This document shows, one piece after another, positions 17,453-25,882 of a stretch of DNA of 58,547 nucleotides (its first letter is position 1; every line of letters begins with the position of its first letter). This DNA comes from Anaerolineaceae bacterium UBA6133. Lineage in GTDB: Bacteria; Chloroflexota; Anaerolineae; Anaerolineales; Anaerolineaceae. A program made the position numbers and the translations under genes. The notes beneath the pieces are model-generated. The model was not told the origin of the DNA, searched no databases, and saw nothing but the letters and a program-made list of their open reading frames with translations. Location of the stretch: positions 1 through 58,547 of the forward strand of contig DIVL01000070.1 in assembly GCA_002435825.1 (NCBI GenBank), given 5' to 3'.

Positions 17453-17526
17453 AGCAGCTCCTTTGTTCGTTTGTTAGATTCTATCATTGCCATGCTCCCT
17501 TTCGATAATTATTGATGCAACTGGAC

Positions 17527-17532
17527 TACAAT
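17527..17532 (+). promoter_or_regulatory. -10 box of glutaminyl cyclase gene (leaderless)
   Basis: TACAAT seven bases before the ATG at 17540. With a normal start point the transcript would begin at the start codon. Confidence 0.5.
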
Positions 17533-17539
17533 TATCAGG

Positions 17540-18400
17540 ATGGAGAAAAAGATAGTCTTTAAACCCGCGTCGCTTTTGATCATTTTAATCGTAATCCTCA
17601 CAGGAGGCGTTACCTCCTGTTCTTTACTCACTAAGCAACCTCAAGTCGAGGTCATCCCGGCTGTGCCCGAAGCGCTTGCCCAAAACCTGGGCTATGAAAT
17701 CCTCGCCACCTTGCCCCACGACCCCACCTGCTACACCCAGGGATTGGTGATCGATGCGGGCGTTTTCTACGAAAGCTGCGGTTTGTACGGTCAGTCTTCA
17801 TTGCGCAAGGTTGACCCCGCCAGCGGCGTTGTGCAGGCGGAAATCGATCTGGATCCGAACTACTTTGCTGAAGGTCTGGTGTTGCTGCGGGACAAGCTCT
17901 ACCAGCTAACCTGGAAAGAAAATACTGGTTTCGTTTACGATGCCAGCACCCTCGAGCTGCTAAACACTTTCCATTATCAAACGCAGGGGTGGGGGCTTAC
18001 GACGGACGGCTCGGCCTTGATCCTCTCCGATGGCACCAACACGCTTTACTGGCTTGACCCAGGCACCGTGCAGGTCGTGCGGCAGGTCAACGTCAGCTAC
18101 CAGGGGCAGCCGCTGGAATATCTGAACGAGTTGGAATACATCAATGGCACACTTTTTGCCAACATCTACCTGACTGACACGATTATAGCCATCGACCCAG
18201 ATGATGGCAGTATCATAAGCCTGGTTGATCTGACCGGATTGCGCCCCGAGCAAAACCGCGCCATGCAGGGCGAAGTGCTAAACGGCATCGCATACGACGA
18301 TCAGAGCGATAAACTCTACGTAACCGGAAAGAATTGGTCAACGCTTTACGAGATCAGGCTGGTTCCACAAACCACTGCAACGCAAACTACGCCGCAATAA
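17540..18400 (+). CDS. Glutaminyl-peptide cyclotransferase lipoprotein
   Basis: A 286-residue protein of the glutamine cyclotransferase beta-propeller family (plant/bacterial type). The N terminus is a hydrophobic signal with a VTSC lipobox (Cys27), so it should be anchored outside the membrane. Family motifs are CYTQGLVIDAGVFYESCGLYGQS, FAEGLVLLRDKLYQLTWKE and the C-terminal NGIAYD...LYVTGKNW. These enzymes cyclise N-terminal Gln to pyroglutamate. The last 14 bases overlap the 3' end of the convergent PfkB gene. Confidence 0.88.
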   Translation: MEKKIVFKPASLLIILIVILTGGVTSCSLLTKQPQVEVIPAVPEALAQNLGYEILATLPHDPTCYTQGLVIDAGVFYESCGLYGQSSLRKVDPASGVVQAEIDLDPNYFAEGLVLLRDKLYQLTWKENTGFVYDASTLELLNTFHYQTQGWGLTTDGSALILSDGTNTLYWLDPGTVQVVRQVNVSYQGQPLEYLNELEYINGTLFANIYLTDTIIAIDPDDGSIISLVDLTGLRPEQNRAMQGEVLNGIAYDDQSDKLYVTGKNWSTLYEIRLVPQTTATQTTPQ

Positions 18401-19409
18401 CCTGCTGGCGCAGCACCTGCATGCGCATCTCCTTCAATCCTGGCAAACACTCCAGTAAAAAGTACGGTCCACTCCCCTCGCCCGCGATTGCCGCGCTGAT
18501 GTTGCCGTAAAGCGCCGCCTCGAGCGGCTCATTGCTCTGGCGGAATCCCGCCAAAAAACCGCCGTCGAAGGCATCCAGCATACCGGTGGGATCGCTGACA
18601 TGTGCCCGATACGCCGGCAGGACCCAGCGTTTCTGGCTCATGCGATCATAAAGGTGCGTGGTGCCCTCCCCCGTCTGCACCAGCACCGCTTCGGGTCCAT
18701 ATCCCGCCAGGTGCTCAGCGATTTCCCACAGGTCCACGCTTCGCCCCTGGAAGAGCTTGAGAGCCTGGACATCGGTCATCATGAAAGCTTTCAAGTCAGT
18801 AATCAGTCCGCGGATGTCTTCCCAGAAGATCGGGTCCATGTAACAGCTGCAGGCGCGCATTGTCAGTGTCTGGATCATGCCCGCCTTCAGCACAGAAGGC
18901 AGGATCTTGTGGGAGATAAAGTCGATCGGGCAGATGTGGGCAACTTTCGCTTCCAGAAATTTTCGAGGCATATCTGTGATCCGGAATGAGCCACTCTCAT
19001 AATCCGTCTTGCTGCAGTATTTCCGGCGGGGTTGATAGCCGAAAAGTTCTGGCGGGAAGGGCAGCTGTCGTTCCGCAAAATGAGTAATTGGATTATCGAA
19101 GTACGCCTTATTCCCCTCGCCATAAGCCTTAAAATAGCGCGAATCGAGCGTCTCTGTGACTGCATGGACGCCGTCCAGCAAGAAACCAAGCGCTTCCAGG
19201 CGCGTCAGCCGGTCCATCGGAAAATCTGCACTGACGCGCGATACCAACCCTGCCTGCCCACCCCATGAGGCAAATGCCGCCGCGGCGTATGCCAGGTTGC
19301 CTCCCAGTCCATCCAGGCGTGCAGGTGTAGCAGCCGGCAGAATATACTCGCGCTGCAGTCGACCTACCAGAACCGCGTCTGGCACGGTCCGTACTTCTTC
19401 TGCGACCAT
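18387..19409 (-). CDS. PfkB-family carbohydrate kinase, divergent active site
   Basis: A 340-residue ribokinase-like protein. The N-terminal GGNLAYAAAAFASWG and C-terminal DPTGMLDAFDGGFLAGF correspond to the two PfkB signatures. The usual anion-hole GAGD is GMLD here, keeping the catalytic Asp but losing the glycine pattern, so activity is uncertain. Its start overlaps the PPK2 stop by one base (TAATG), so the two genes are co-translated. The substrate is unknown. Confidence 0.75.
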   Translation of the reverse strand: MVAEEVRTVPDAVLVGRLQREYILPAATPARLDGLGGNLAYAAAAFASWGGQAGLVSRVSADFPMDRLTRLEALGFLLDGVHAVTETLDSRYFKAYGEGNKAYFDNPITHFAERQLPFPPELFGYQPRRKYCSKTDYESGSFRITDMPRKFLEAKVAHICPIDFISHKILPSVLKAGMIQTLTMRACSCYMDPIFWEDIRGLITDLKAFMMTDVQALKLFQGRSVDLWEIAEHLAGYGPEAVLVQTGEGTTHLYDRMSQKRWVLPAYRAHVSDPTGMLDAFDGGFLAGFRQSNEPLEAALYGNISAAIAGEGSGPYFLLECLPGLKEMRMQVLRQQVIAA

Positions 19410-20248
19410 TATCCCTCTTTGGAGAGGGTCATTTCGAGCAGCTTTTTGTGATAACCCTCAAGGTCAGCCGGCGGTTCAGGATAGCTCATCTTGAACCCCT
19501 TGAGCGTGTCACGCAGGATATTGGCGATCAGCAAATTTCGATACCATTTTTTATTGCTGGGAATAACGTACCAGGGAGCATATTCCGTGCTGGTTTTATT
19601 GAGGACGTCCTCGTAAGCCTCCATGTACTGAGGCCACAGTTCGCGTTCTTCAAGGTCTCCGGGGTTGAACTTCCACTGCTTGGTGGGGTCTTCCACCCGC
19701 GCCAGGAAACGCTCAGCCTGTTCTTGCAGGGAAATGTTCAGGAAAAATTTCAGGATCGTAGTGCCCTCATCCACCAACATCTTTTCAAAGTTATTGATGT
19801 GATCAAAGCGTTTTGACCAGACTTCCTTGGGTACAAGGCTGTGCACCCGAACTACCAGCACATCCTCATAATGGGAGCGGTTAAAGATCACGATTTCACC
19901 CTTGCCAGGAGTCTGCTTGTGGATCCGCCAGAGATAATCATGCGAAAGCTCGATGGTAGAGGGGGCTTTAAAAGCCGCCACACGCACGCCGGAGGGATTG
20001 ATCCGTTCAAAGACATAGCGGATGACTCCATCCTTGCCGGCTGTATCCATAGCCTGCACCAACACGATCAAGCGCCGCTTGCCTTCAGCAAACATCTGCT
20101 CCTGCAAAGCCTCAATATCTTTGTTGACCTTGATCAGAGCTTCCTTGCCAGTTTTTTTCTTGCCATCATACTCGCTCGATTCATCGGGGTCGAAATCCTT
20201 CAGGCTGATCTTACCTTTGCCCGGCACACGATATTTCTTGTAGTCCAT
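19409..20248 (-). CDS. PPK2-family polyphosphate:nucleotide phosphotransferase
   Basis: A 279-residue cytoplasmic kinase of the PPK2 family. It has a Walker A AMDTAGKDG (about 66-74), the lid segment FNRSHYEDVLVVRVH (about 122-136) and the RFDHINNFEKML region. It transfers phosphate between polyphosphate and a nucleotide; the AMP, ADP or GDP preference cannot be read safely. GGAAGGAG precedes the ATG. It is first of a two-gene operon with the PfkB kinase. Confidence 0.9.
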   Translation of the reverse strand: MDYKKYRVPGKGKISLKDFDPDESSEYDGKKKTGKEALIKVNKDIEALQEQMFAEGKRRLIVLVQAMDTAGKDGVIRYVFERINPSGVRVAAFKAPSTIELSHDYLWRIHKQTPGKGEIVIFNRSHYEDVLVVRVHSLVPKEVWSKRFDHINNFEKMLVDEGTTILKFFLNISLQEQAERFLARVEDPTKQWKFNPGDLEERELWPQYMEAYEDVLNKTSTEYAPWYVIPSNKKWYRNLLIANILRDTLKGFKMSYPEPPADLEGYHKKLLEMTLSKEG

Positions 20249-20525
20249 CGGGGTTCTCCTTCCACTAACTTTCAGCTAATTATAGTGTGTTAATGGTGGC
20301 AGAAAAAAAGTAAATTAAAGCTACATTTTAAGATGTATATTCCGCCATCTCTATCCCTGGAGAAGTAAGAACAAAGGCAATTTGTCGTTTAATTTCGAAT
20401 AAGCAGGGTCAAAATCTCCAGAAACCACAACTACCCGCGTAGCGGTGATTATTTGTTTCCCGCGTTCAAGAGTTCGACTGCATTAATCCGACCCCCCGCC
20501 GAGGAAAGGGAGTACACAAAAAACA
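20249..20525. other. Intergenic region, no feature recognised
   Basis: An AT-rich stretch between the PPK2 start and the end of the PgmB gene. I see no supported gene, RNA or strong hairpin. A run of T on the minus strand about 15 bases after the PgmB stop could assist termination but lacks a convincing stem. Confidence 0.5.
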
Positions 20526-21179
20526 CTACAATCCCTCGAAAAATGCGATCACTTCACTGGCGGAGTGGGATTCAAGGAAGGGAAACACAAGCTCCGCAGC
20601 GCCCACCCGCTCTCGAGGTCCCAGACCAAGGGCTTTCATGCCAGCAGCGTGGGCAGCCTCGACGCCTGCCTGAGCATCTTCCACCACCAGACAGTTACGG
20701 GGGTCTACGCCCAAAGCATGCGCTGCAAGTAAAAACAGATCCGGATGGGGTTTGGAGCGCGCAGGGGAGTTACCATCGATGACAACGTCAAAAATATCCC
20801 CAATCTGCAGCCGCTCCAGTACCAACCAGGCATTTTTGCTGCTGCTGACAATAGCCTGCTTCAGCCCCAGGCGCCTGATCTCTTCGATCATCTCCCGTGC
20901 CCCAGGCAGCAGGTTGGCGGGCGTCATTTGGCGCACCAGCTCCACATAGTAGCCGTTCTTGCGTTCCATCATTTCGTAGGCTTGCTCTTCGCTCACCTGT
21001 CTGCCCTTCAGAAGCAAGTTCAGCGATTCGCGCCGGGATACACCGCGCAAAGCTTCGTTATCCTCCGGCGTGAAAAGGATGCCCTCTTCCTCTGCCAACC
21101 GTTTCCATGCCAGGAAATGCAGTTCCGAGGTATCGGTTAACACGCCATCGAGATCAAACAAAAGAGCCTTTATTATCAC
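20526..21179 (-). CDS. pgmB: Beta-phosphoglucomutase
   Basis: A 217-residue HAD enzyme with nucleophile and acid Asp9/Asp11 in LLFDLDGVLTDT, the cap RGVSRRESL segment typical of beta-PGM, VSSSKNA (motif II) and VVEDAQAGVEAA (motif IV). It converts beta-glucose 1-phosphate to glucose 6-phosphate. The GTG start overlaps the stop of the GH65 phosphorylase gene by four bases (GTGA), so the two proteins are made together. This fits GH65 releasing beta-glucose 1-phosphate. Confidence 0.92.
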   Translation of the reverse strand: MIIKALLFDLDGVLTDTSELHFLAWKRLAEEEGILFTPEDNEALRGVSRRESLNLLLKGRQVSEEQAYEMMERKNGYYVELVRQMTPANLLPGAREMIEEIRRLGLKQAIVSSSKNAWLVLERLQIGDIFDVVIDGNSPARSKPHPDLFLLAAHALGVDPRNCLVVEDAQAGVEAAHAAGMKALGLGPRERVGAAELVFPFLESHSASEVIAFFEGL

Positions 21180-23356
21180 AGTTTTTCCTCCTCAGCGCGA
21201 ATGTCGACTACTTGCTCTTCGCCGCGCCACATAAATTTGAACTGAAGGCGCTGCCAATGCTCCGGCAAATGTGGTTGGATATACCAGCGGTCGTCCTTGA
21301 TGTGCAGTCCGCCAAAGCCGAAAACCACTGCCTGCCACACCCCGCCCGCCGACGCGCCGTGGATGCCGTCCTGAGCGTTGCCGCGCACGTCCTCAATATC
21401 AGCACGAGCGGCGCGCATGAAGTTCTCATAGGCATCTTCATGGCTGCCTACGCGGGTCGCCAAGATGGCCTGGATGGAAGGACCCAGCGACGAGCCAAAG
21501 GTCAGGTCGGTGCGGGGGGTGTAATAGTCGTAATTTGCCTGGATGGTCTCGGGGGTGAACAATTCGGGCAGCAGGTACATCAGCATCATCACATCCGGCT
21601 GCTTCAACACCTGGACGGCGTTGGCGCCTTCGATTCCCAAAATGGATTGGACGGATTCGGAGCGGGGGTCAAAATCGCTGGCGAGGACATCGGTGCGTTC
21701 GAAGTACCCGGCGAACTGCTCGATGAGCCCGCCACCGCTCTCCTGCGGGTAGAAGATCTGGTCTGCCGTGGTCGCCCAATCGGCAAAGGTTTGTTCGTCG
21801 ATCGACAAGCGCGTAAACAGGTCGCTGGCTGCCTGGGCGTTGTAAGTTGTTAGCCACTCGGCAACAACCACAGCAGTGTGCATGTGCCAGCGCACCAGGT
21901 AGTTGGTGTAGGCGTTGTCATCGACATGCTCGTGGTATTCGTCCGGACCGATCACATTACTGAGGTGATATTGCTCTGTTTGCGGGTCCCACTCCAGGCG
22001 TGAAGCCCAGAATTTTGCACTGTCAAGGATTACTTCAGCGCCGCGTTCCGCCATGAAGGCATCATCCTGGCTCAGCCGCCAGTATTGGATGATGGCAAAA
22101 GCAATATCTGAGGAGATATGGATCTCGATGTCGCCAGTCCAGATGCGGATGAGGCTTTTGCGGTCCGCGTGGTTGGGTACCCAGGTGGGGGTCACCTCGC
22201 GACCATCCCCGGCGCTCTCCCAGGGGAATTGCGCGCCCTGAAAGCCGCCTTCCCAGGCTTTTTCGTGTGCTCCCGGTAAATTATGGTAGCGGTAAGAGAG
22301 CAGGTTCCTGGCGATTTCGGGGCGTGTGAAGGTGAAGAAAGGCAGCATGAAAATTTCGGTGTCCCAAAAAGAGTGCCCATGGTAGCCGTAGCCGCTGAGG
22401 GTCTTGGCGCCAATGTTGACGTGCTCGTCGTGGCGGGGTGCGGCGATCAGGAGGTGGTAGATGCTGAAGCGCAGGGCGAGCTGAGCCTCGTCATCGCCTT
22501 CGATCACGACATCGCAGCGGTCCCATTCCTTTTCCCAGGCTTGCGCGTTGGCAGTAAAGGCAGCGTCCCAGGGATCCTTCGCCAGATGTGCCAGCCCTGT
22601 GAGCGCCTCGCTTTTCGGGTTGTCACAATCGCGGGAGGTATAAAGTGAGGTGAATTTCTCGAAGCAAAGTGTCTGCCCGACTTCCGCCTGGCAGGTCGTA
22701 GAAATGGACGGCATTTTAACAATATCGGGTGTAGCAATTTCAGCCTCTATGCCTCCCTTGAAGAGTACTTTTTGAGCCATTGCTGCTTCGATATTGGTGG
22801 CTGAGGTCCGCAGTTTCAACCAGATCAAACCATTTTCGACGCCCTGATCCAGCCAGCGCCACTGCTGGTAGCGCATGGTGTCAGTACCGGCATCCAGCCG
22901 GCTAACAACTTGGATTTTACCTGAATAGTTTTCAGGGGTAACAAACACTCTCTGACACATCAGGCGTTGGTCGGCAAGGCTTGCAAAGCGAGAAAATTCA
23001 AGCTTAGTAATGAGACCATGGGGGCTTTCCCAGCGCAACGAGCGGGTAAGCAAGCCGTTCCGCAAATTCAGCTCGCGGTGGTAATCGAGCGGCGTGCCTT
23101 CTGCAAGGCTAAAGCGCTCACCAGCCAGGGTGATATCCAGCGCGGTCCAATCAGGAAAGTTCACGAGATGCGTAAAGACGACCGGGACATCATCAAAAAC
23201 CCCATGGACAAAGGTGGTACGCTGTTCCCCCGGGTAGTACTCATCAAATGTTGCTCGTGTTCCCAAATAGCCGTTGCCTTGAGTGAGGGCTGTCTCGAAG
23301 TGACGCAGACGTTTCGGCTCAAATGAGGTCTCGGTGATATTCCACAAGTCAGTCAT
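21176..23356 (-). CDS. GH65-family disaccharide phosphorylase
   Basis: A 726-residue cytoplasmic enzyme (no signal peptide). It has the GH65 layout: an N-terminal beta-sandwich (FEPKRLRHFETALTQGNGYLGTR), an (alpha/alpha)6 barrel with FWDTEIFMLPFF and GAQFPWESAGDG, the catalytic acid in VIGPDEYHEHVDDNAYTN (about residue 470), and a phosphate-site segment near the C terminus (GASAGGVWQ). Family members phosphorolyse maltose, trehalose, kojibiose or nigerose to beta-glucose 1-phosphate. The exact linkage cannot be assigned. AGGAG precedes the ATG. Confidence 0.92.
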   Translation of the reverse strand: MTDLWNITETSFEPKRLRHFETALTQGNGYLGTRATFDEYYPGEQRTTFVHGVFDDVPVVFTHLVNFPDWTALDITLAGERFSLAEGTPLDYHRELNLRNGLLTRSLRWESPHGLITKLEFSRFASLADQRLMCQRVFVTPENYSGKIQVVSRLDAGTDTMRYQQWRWLDQGVENGLIWLKLRTSATNIEAAMAQKVLFKGGIEAEIATPDIVKMPSISTTCQAEVGQTLCFEKFTSLYTSRDCDNPKSEALTGLAHLAKDPWDAAFTANAQAWEKEWDRCDVVIEGDDEAQLALRFSIYHLLIAAPRHDEHVNIGAKTLSGYGYHGHSFWDTEIFMLPFFTFTRPEIARNLLSYRYHNLPGAHEKAWEGGFQGAQFPWESAGDGREVTPTWVPNHADRKSLIRIWTGDIEIHISSDIAFAIIQYWRLSQDDAFMAERGAEVILDSAKFWASRLEWDPQTEQYHLSNVIGPDEYHEHVDDNAYTNYLVRWHMHTAVVVAEWLTTYNAQAASDLFTRLSIDEQTFADWATTADQIFYPQESGGGLIEQFAGYFERTDVLASDFDPRSESVQSILGIEGANAVQVLKQPDVMMLMYLLPELFTPETIQANYDYYTPRTDLTFGSSLGPSIQAILATRVGSHEDAYENFMRAARADIEDVRGNAQDGIHGASAGGVWQAVVFGFGGLHIKDDRWYIQPHLPEHWQRLQFKFMWRGEEQVVDIRAEEEKL

Positions 23357-23378
23357 AGTTCTCCTAAAAACGGCAGGA

Positions 23379-24299
23379 TTAATCGTTCAAAGCAAATTCG
23401 AGCAGGTCGTCCAACCGGGCGGTTGCCAGCCCGACCACATGGTCTGCAGCACCATAGTATACAAAAACTTCACCGCTGACGACAACGTTTGCGCCAGAAA
23501 AGACCACATTTGGCACGTCGCCGCGGAGCTCCCAAATTTCGCGGGGCTCAAAGATAAAGTCTCTGGGACGCCTGATGACCTTGGTGGGGTCTTCCAGATC
23601 CAGCAAACACACACCCAAGCGGTAGACATGCGAATTGTCATAGGCATGGTAGATCAAGAGCCAGCCCTGCTTGGTTTTAATCGGCACACCGCCGCTGCCA
23701 ACCCTTTTGGAGTCCCAAGGGTTATCCGGCCGCGGACCGAAAACGGGCTCCTTGTCTGCTTCAGGCCAGGATAACAGGTTTTCCGAGCGCGCCAACCAAA
23801 CCTGCGGAGGACGGCGGTGCAAGCACACGAACTTACCATCGATTTTTTCTGGGAAAAGGACGTGGTCTTTGTTGTCCTCGCCTACCACCAGCGGACCAAT
23901 GCGTTCCCAGTCGCGCAGGTTGGTGCTTTTAGCGAACATGGGGGTAACACTGCCGCCCAGGTGGGTGGGGGGAAAGCCAGGCTGGGGTCTGTTGCCGTAG
24001 GCAGTGTAGGTCATATAGAAAACCCCATTGATCTCTGTAATGCGGGGGTCTTCGATGCCTCTGGCGTCAAAATCATCGTGTGGGGAGAAGACCGGTTCAA
24101 CATCGCGGGTAAAGTGGATTCCATCGGTCGAACGGGCATAACCAAGCCGGCTGACCCAATCGAGCCCTTGGGCCCGGTAGAGCATGTGGAACTCACCATG
24201 GCGGCAGACCACAGCTGGATTAAAAACATTGTAGGTCTCCCAGGTTGAAGTGGGGTCAGGCAAAAGGACAGGATTAGTTGAGTATCTGATCAATTCCAT
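23379..24299 (-). CDS. GH130-family glycoside phosphorylase
   Basis: A 306-residue five-bladed beta-propeller enzyme of GH130. Catalytic Asp84 lies in ARGIEDPRI; the N-terminal NPVLLPDP and FNPAVV and the phosphate-binding YRAQG and HRRPP segments fit. GH130 enzymes phosphorolyse beta-mannosides such as mannosyl-glucose, mannosyl-GlcNAc or beta-1,2-mannobiose to alpha-mannose 1-phosphate; a few are hydrolases. No signal peptide is seen, so it acts on imported sugars. No strong ribosome site precedes the ATG. It lies between DUF624 and GH65 in the operon. Confidence 0.9.
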   Translation of the reverse strand: MELIRYSTNPVLLPDPTSTWETYNVFNPAVVCRHGEFHMLYRAQGLDWVSRLGYARSTDGIHFTRDVEPVFSPHDDFDARGIEDPRITEINGVFYMTYTAYGNRPQPGFPPTHLGGSVTPMFAKSTNLRDWERIGPLVVGEDNKDHVLFPEKIDGKFVCLHRRPPQVWLARSENLLSWPEADKEPVFGPRPDNPWDSKRVGSGGVPIKTKQGWLLIYHAYDNSHVYRLGVCLLDLEDPTKVIRRPRDFIFEPREIWELRGDVPNVVFSGANVVVSGEVFVYYGAADHVVGLATARLDDLLEFALND

Positions 24300-24317
24300 T
24301 AAATAATTACTTTCAAT

Positions 24318-24971
24318 TTATAAGTCAGGCGTGGGTGGGATATTTCTATCAGTTCTGATCGGTTCCAGCAGGTCATTGACCGCGAAATTGCCAGCCAATG
24401 CCAGGAATACTGCGCCAAACATGATGCCCAACGCGAATGTCAGGGTTGCAAGTGCCAGGAAAACTAAGAGGGATAAACCAAACAAGAAGGAGAAACGGAG
24501 ATTTCTGCCGATCATCAAAGCGCTATTGCGCAAAGCCAGGGAGACCTTCATCTGCTCTTGTTCAAAAAGGAAGGGCAGCGCAAAGAATTGCAGCAAGAAC
24601 CAGGCCAGCCCGACGGCAATGTAAAGCCCTTGTAGATATGATCCCAGGTTCACATCCAGCGCGTTACTGACAAGGTAATAATTGACCGCCAGCAAGCCCA
24701 CCCCTGCCAGGTTGACCGCACCCCAGTGCCAGCCCACCCCCCAGGAGCGTTTGAACGCCTGCCATACGTCGCTGAGATCGGTCACTTCGTTGTGGACGAT
24801 GCGGTTTGCGTAAGCCTGCAGCGCAATCGTCGCAGGAGGACCTGGGATGACCAGCAGGTTGGCGATTATCCAGAGAGAATTCACCACCAGCATGGTCCAC
24901 AGGTCCTCCCATATTTCCCTGAGGGAACGGCGATAGATGGAAGGTATCTTTTTTATCACCGTACGATTCAA
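24318..24971 (-). CDS. DUF624 (YesL-like) membrane protein
   Basis: About 217 residues with four or five membrane helices, ending with a charged tail. The pattern (IWEDLWTMLVVNSLW near the N terminus, LRNSALMIGRNLRFS) matches the DUF624/YesL family, which is often encoded with sugar ABC transporters; its job is unknown. I prefer the TTG at 24971, which follows AAGGGA and lies one base after the permease stop. An ATG at 24992 overlapping the permease is the alternative. Confidence 0.75.
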   Translation of the reverse strand: MNRTVIKKIPSIYRRSLREIWEDLWTMLVVNSLWIIANLLVIPGPPATIALQAYANRIVHNEVTDLSDVWQAFKRSWGVGWHWGAVNLAGVGLLAVNYYLVSNALDVNLGSYLQGLYIAVGLAWFLLQFFALPFLFEQEQMKVSLALRNSALMIGRNLRFSFLFGLSLLVFLALATLTFALGIMFGAVFLALAGNFAVNDLLEPIRTDRNIPPTPDL

Positions 24972-24972
24972 T

Positions 24973-25872
24973 TTATCCCTTGATCCCTGCATATGCAACA
25001 CCTTCAATGTAATACCTGCTGAAGATGAAGAACAGGATCAAGATTGGGATAGCGTTGAACATAGCGCCGACGAGCGTTAAGTTCCATTGTGATTTATATT
25101 GCTGTTGAAAGATGCTCAAGGCAACGTTCAACACATATTTATCCGGTGAATTCAAGTAGAGCAAAGGCTGCAAAAACGAATTCCACATCGACTGGAACTG
25201 CAGGATCAAAACCGTCATGATAGCAGGTCTTGCCAGCGGCAAAATTACGGTCCTGAAAATCTGCATGTGGGTGGCACCATCGATAATAGCGGCTTCTTCC
25301 AGGTCAACTGGAATGGACCGAAAAAATGACGTGAGGGTGAAAATGCTGCCTGCGCTGACCAGGCCAGGTAAGATCAACGACCAGAAGGTGTTGATCAACT
25401 GAAGCTTGGTCATCAGAACGTAAGCCGGAATGAGCGTGACTGCCCCGGGGATCATCATGGTTGCCAGCATAAAATTGAAGACGATATCCCGGCCCGCGAA
25501 TTTCAGCCGTGAGAAGGCATAGGCAGCCATCGAACCGAACGCGGCCTGGGAAACCGCCACGGTCACTGACAGGAAGGCGGTATTAAAGAGCCACCGCGGG
25601 AAAGTGCCACCTGCGCCGAGATCGGTATTCCAGACTCGAGCCCAGTTTTCCCAGTGCCAGACCTCTGGCAAGAACTTGGGCGGATATGCCAGGATCTCCT
25701 GGTCGGTTTTGACCGTGCCCAGGAACGCCATGATGAATGGCAAAAGCATGATCACCCCGATCACAAGCAGGAGCAAATATCGGAAAAAGGTTCTGATAAC
25801 ATTTTCGGTTACTGCTTGCCGGTGTGATTTGTACTGTGGAGACGTAATTTTTTCTTGCGTTGTTACAGTCAT
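24973..25872 (-). CDS. Sugar ABC transporter permease (MalG type)
   Basis: A 299-residue inner-membrane permease with six helices and the cytoplasmic EAA loop EEAAIIDGATHMQIFRTVILPLARP that docks on the ATPase. An N-terminal cytoplasmic segment of about 25 residues precedes helix 1. AGGAGG lies before the ATG. It pairs with the MalF-type permease encoded ten bases upstream. No ATPase gene is present in this locus, so a shared MsmX/MalK-like ATPase from elsewhere is presumably used. Confidence 0.93.
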   Translation of the reverse strand: MTVTTQEKITSPQYKSHRQAVTENVIRTFFRYLLLLVIGVIMLLPFIMAFLGTVKTDQEILAYPPKFLPEVWHWENWARVWNTDLGAGGTFPRWLFNTAFLSVTVAVSQAAFGSMAAYAFSRLKFAGRDIVFNFMLATMMIPGAVTLIPAYVLMTKLQLINTFWSLILPGLVSAGSIFTLTSFFRSIPVDLEEAAIIDGATHMQIFRTVILPLARPAIMTVLILQFQSMWNSFLQPLLYLNSPDKYVLNVALSIFQQQYKSQWNLTLVGAMFNAIPILILFFIFSRYYIEGVAYAGIKG

Positions 25873-25882
25873 TTCAGTCCTC

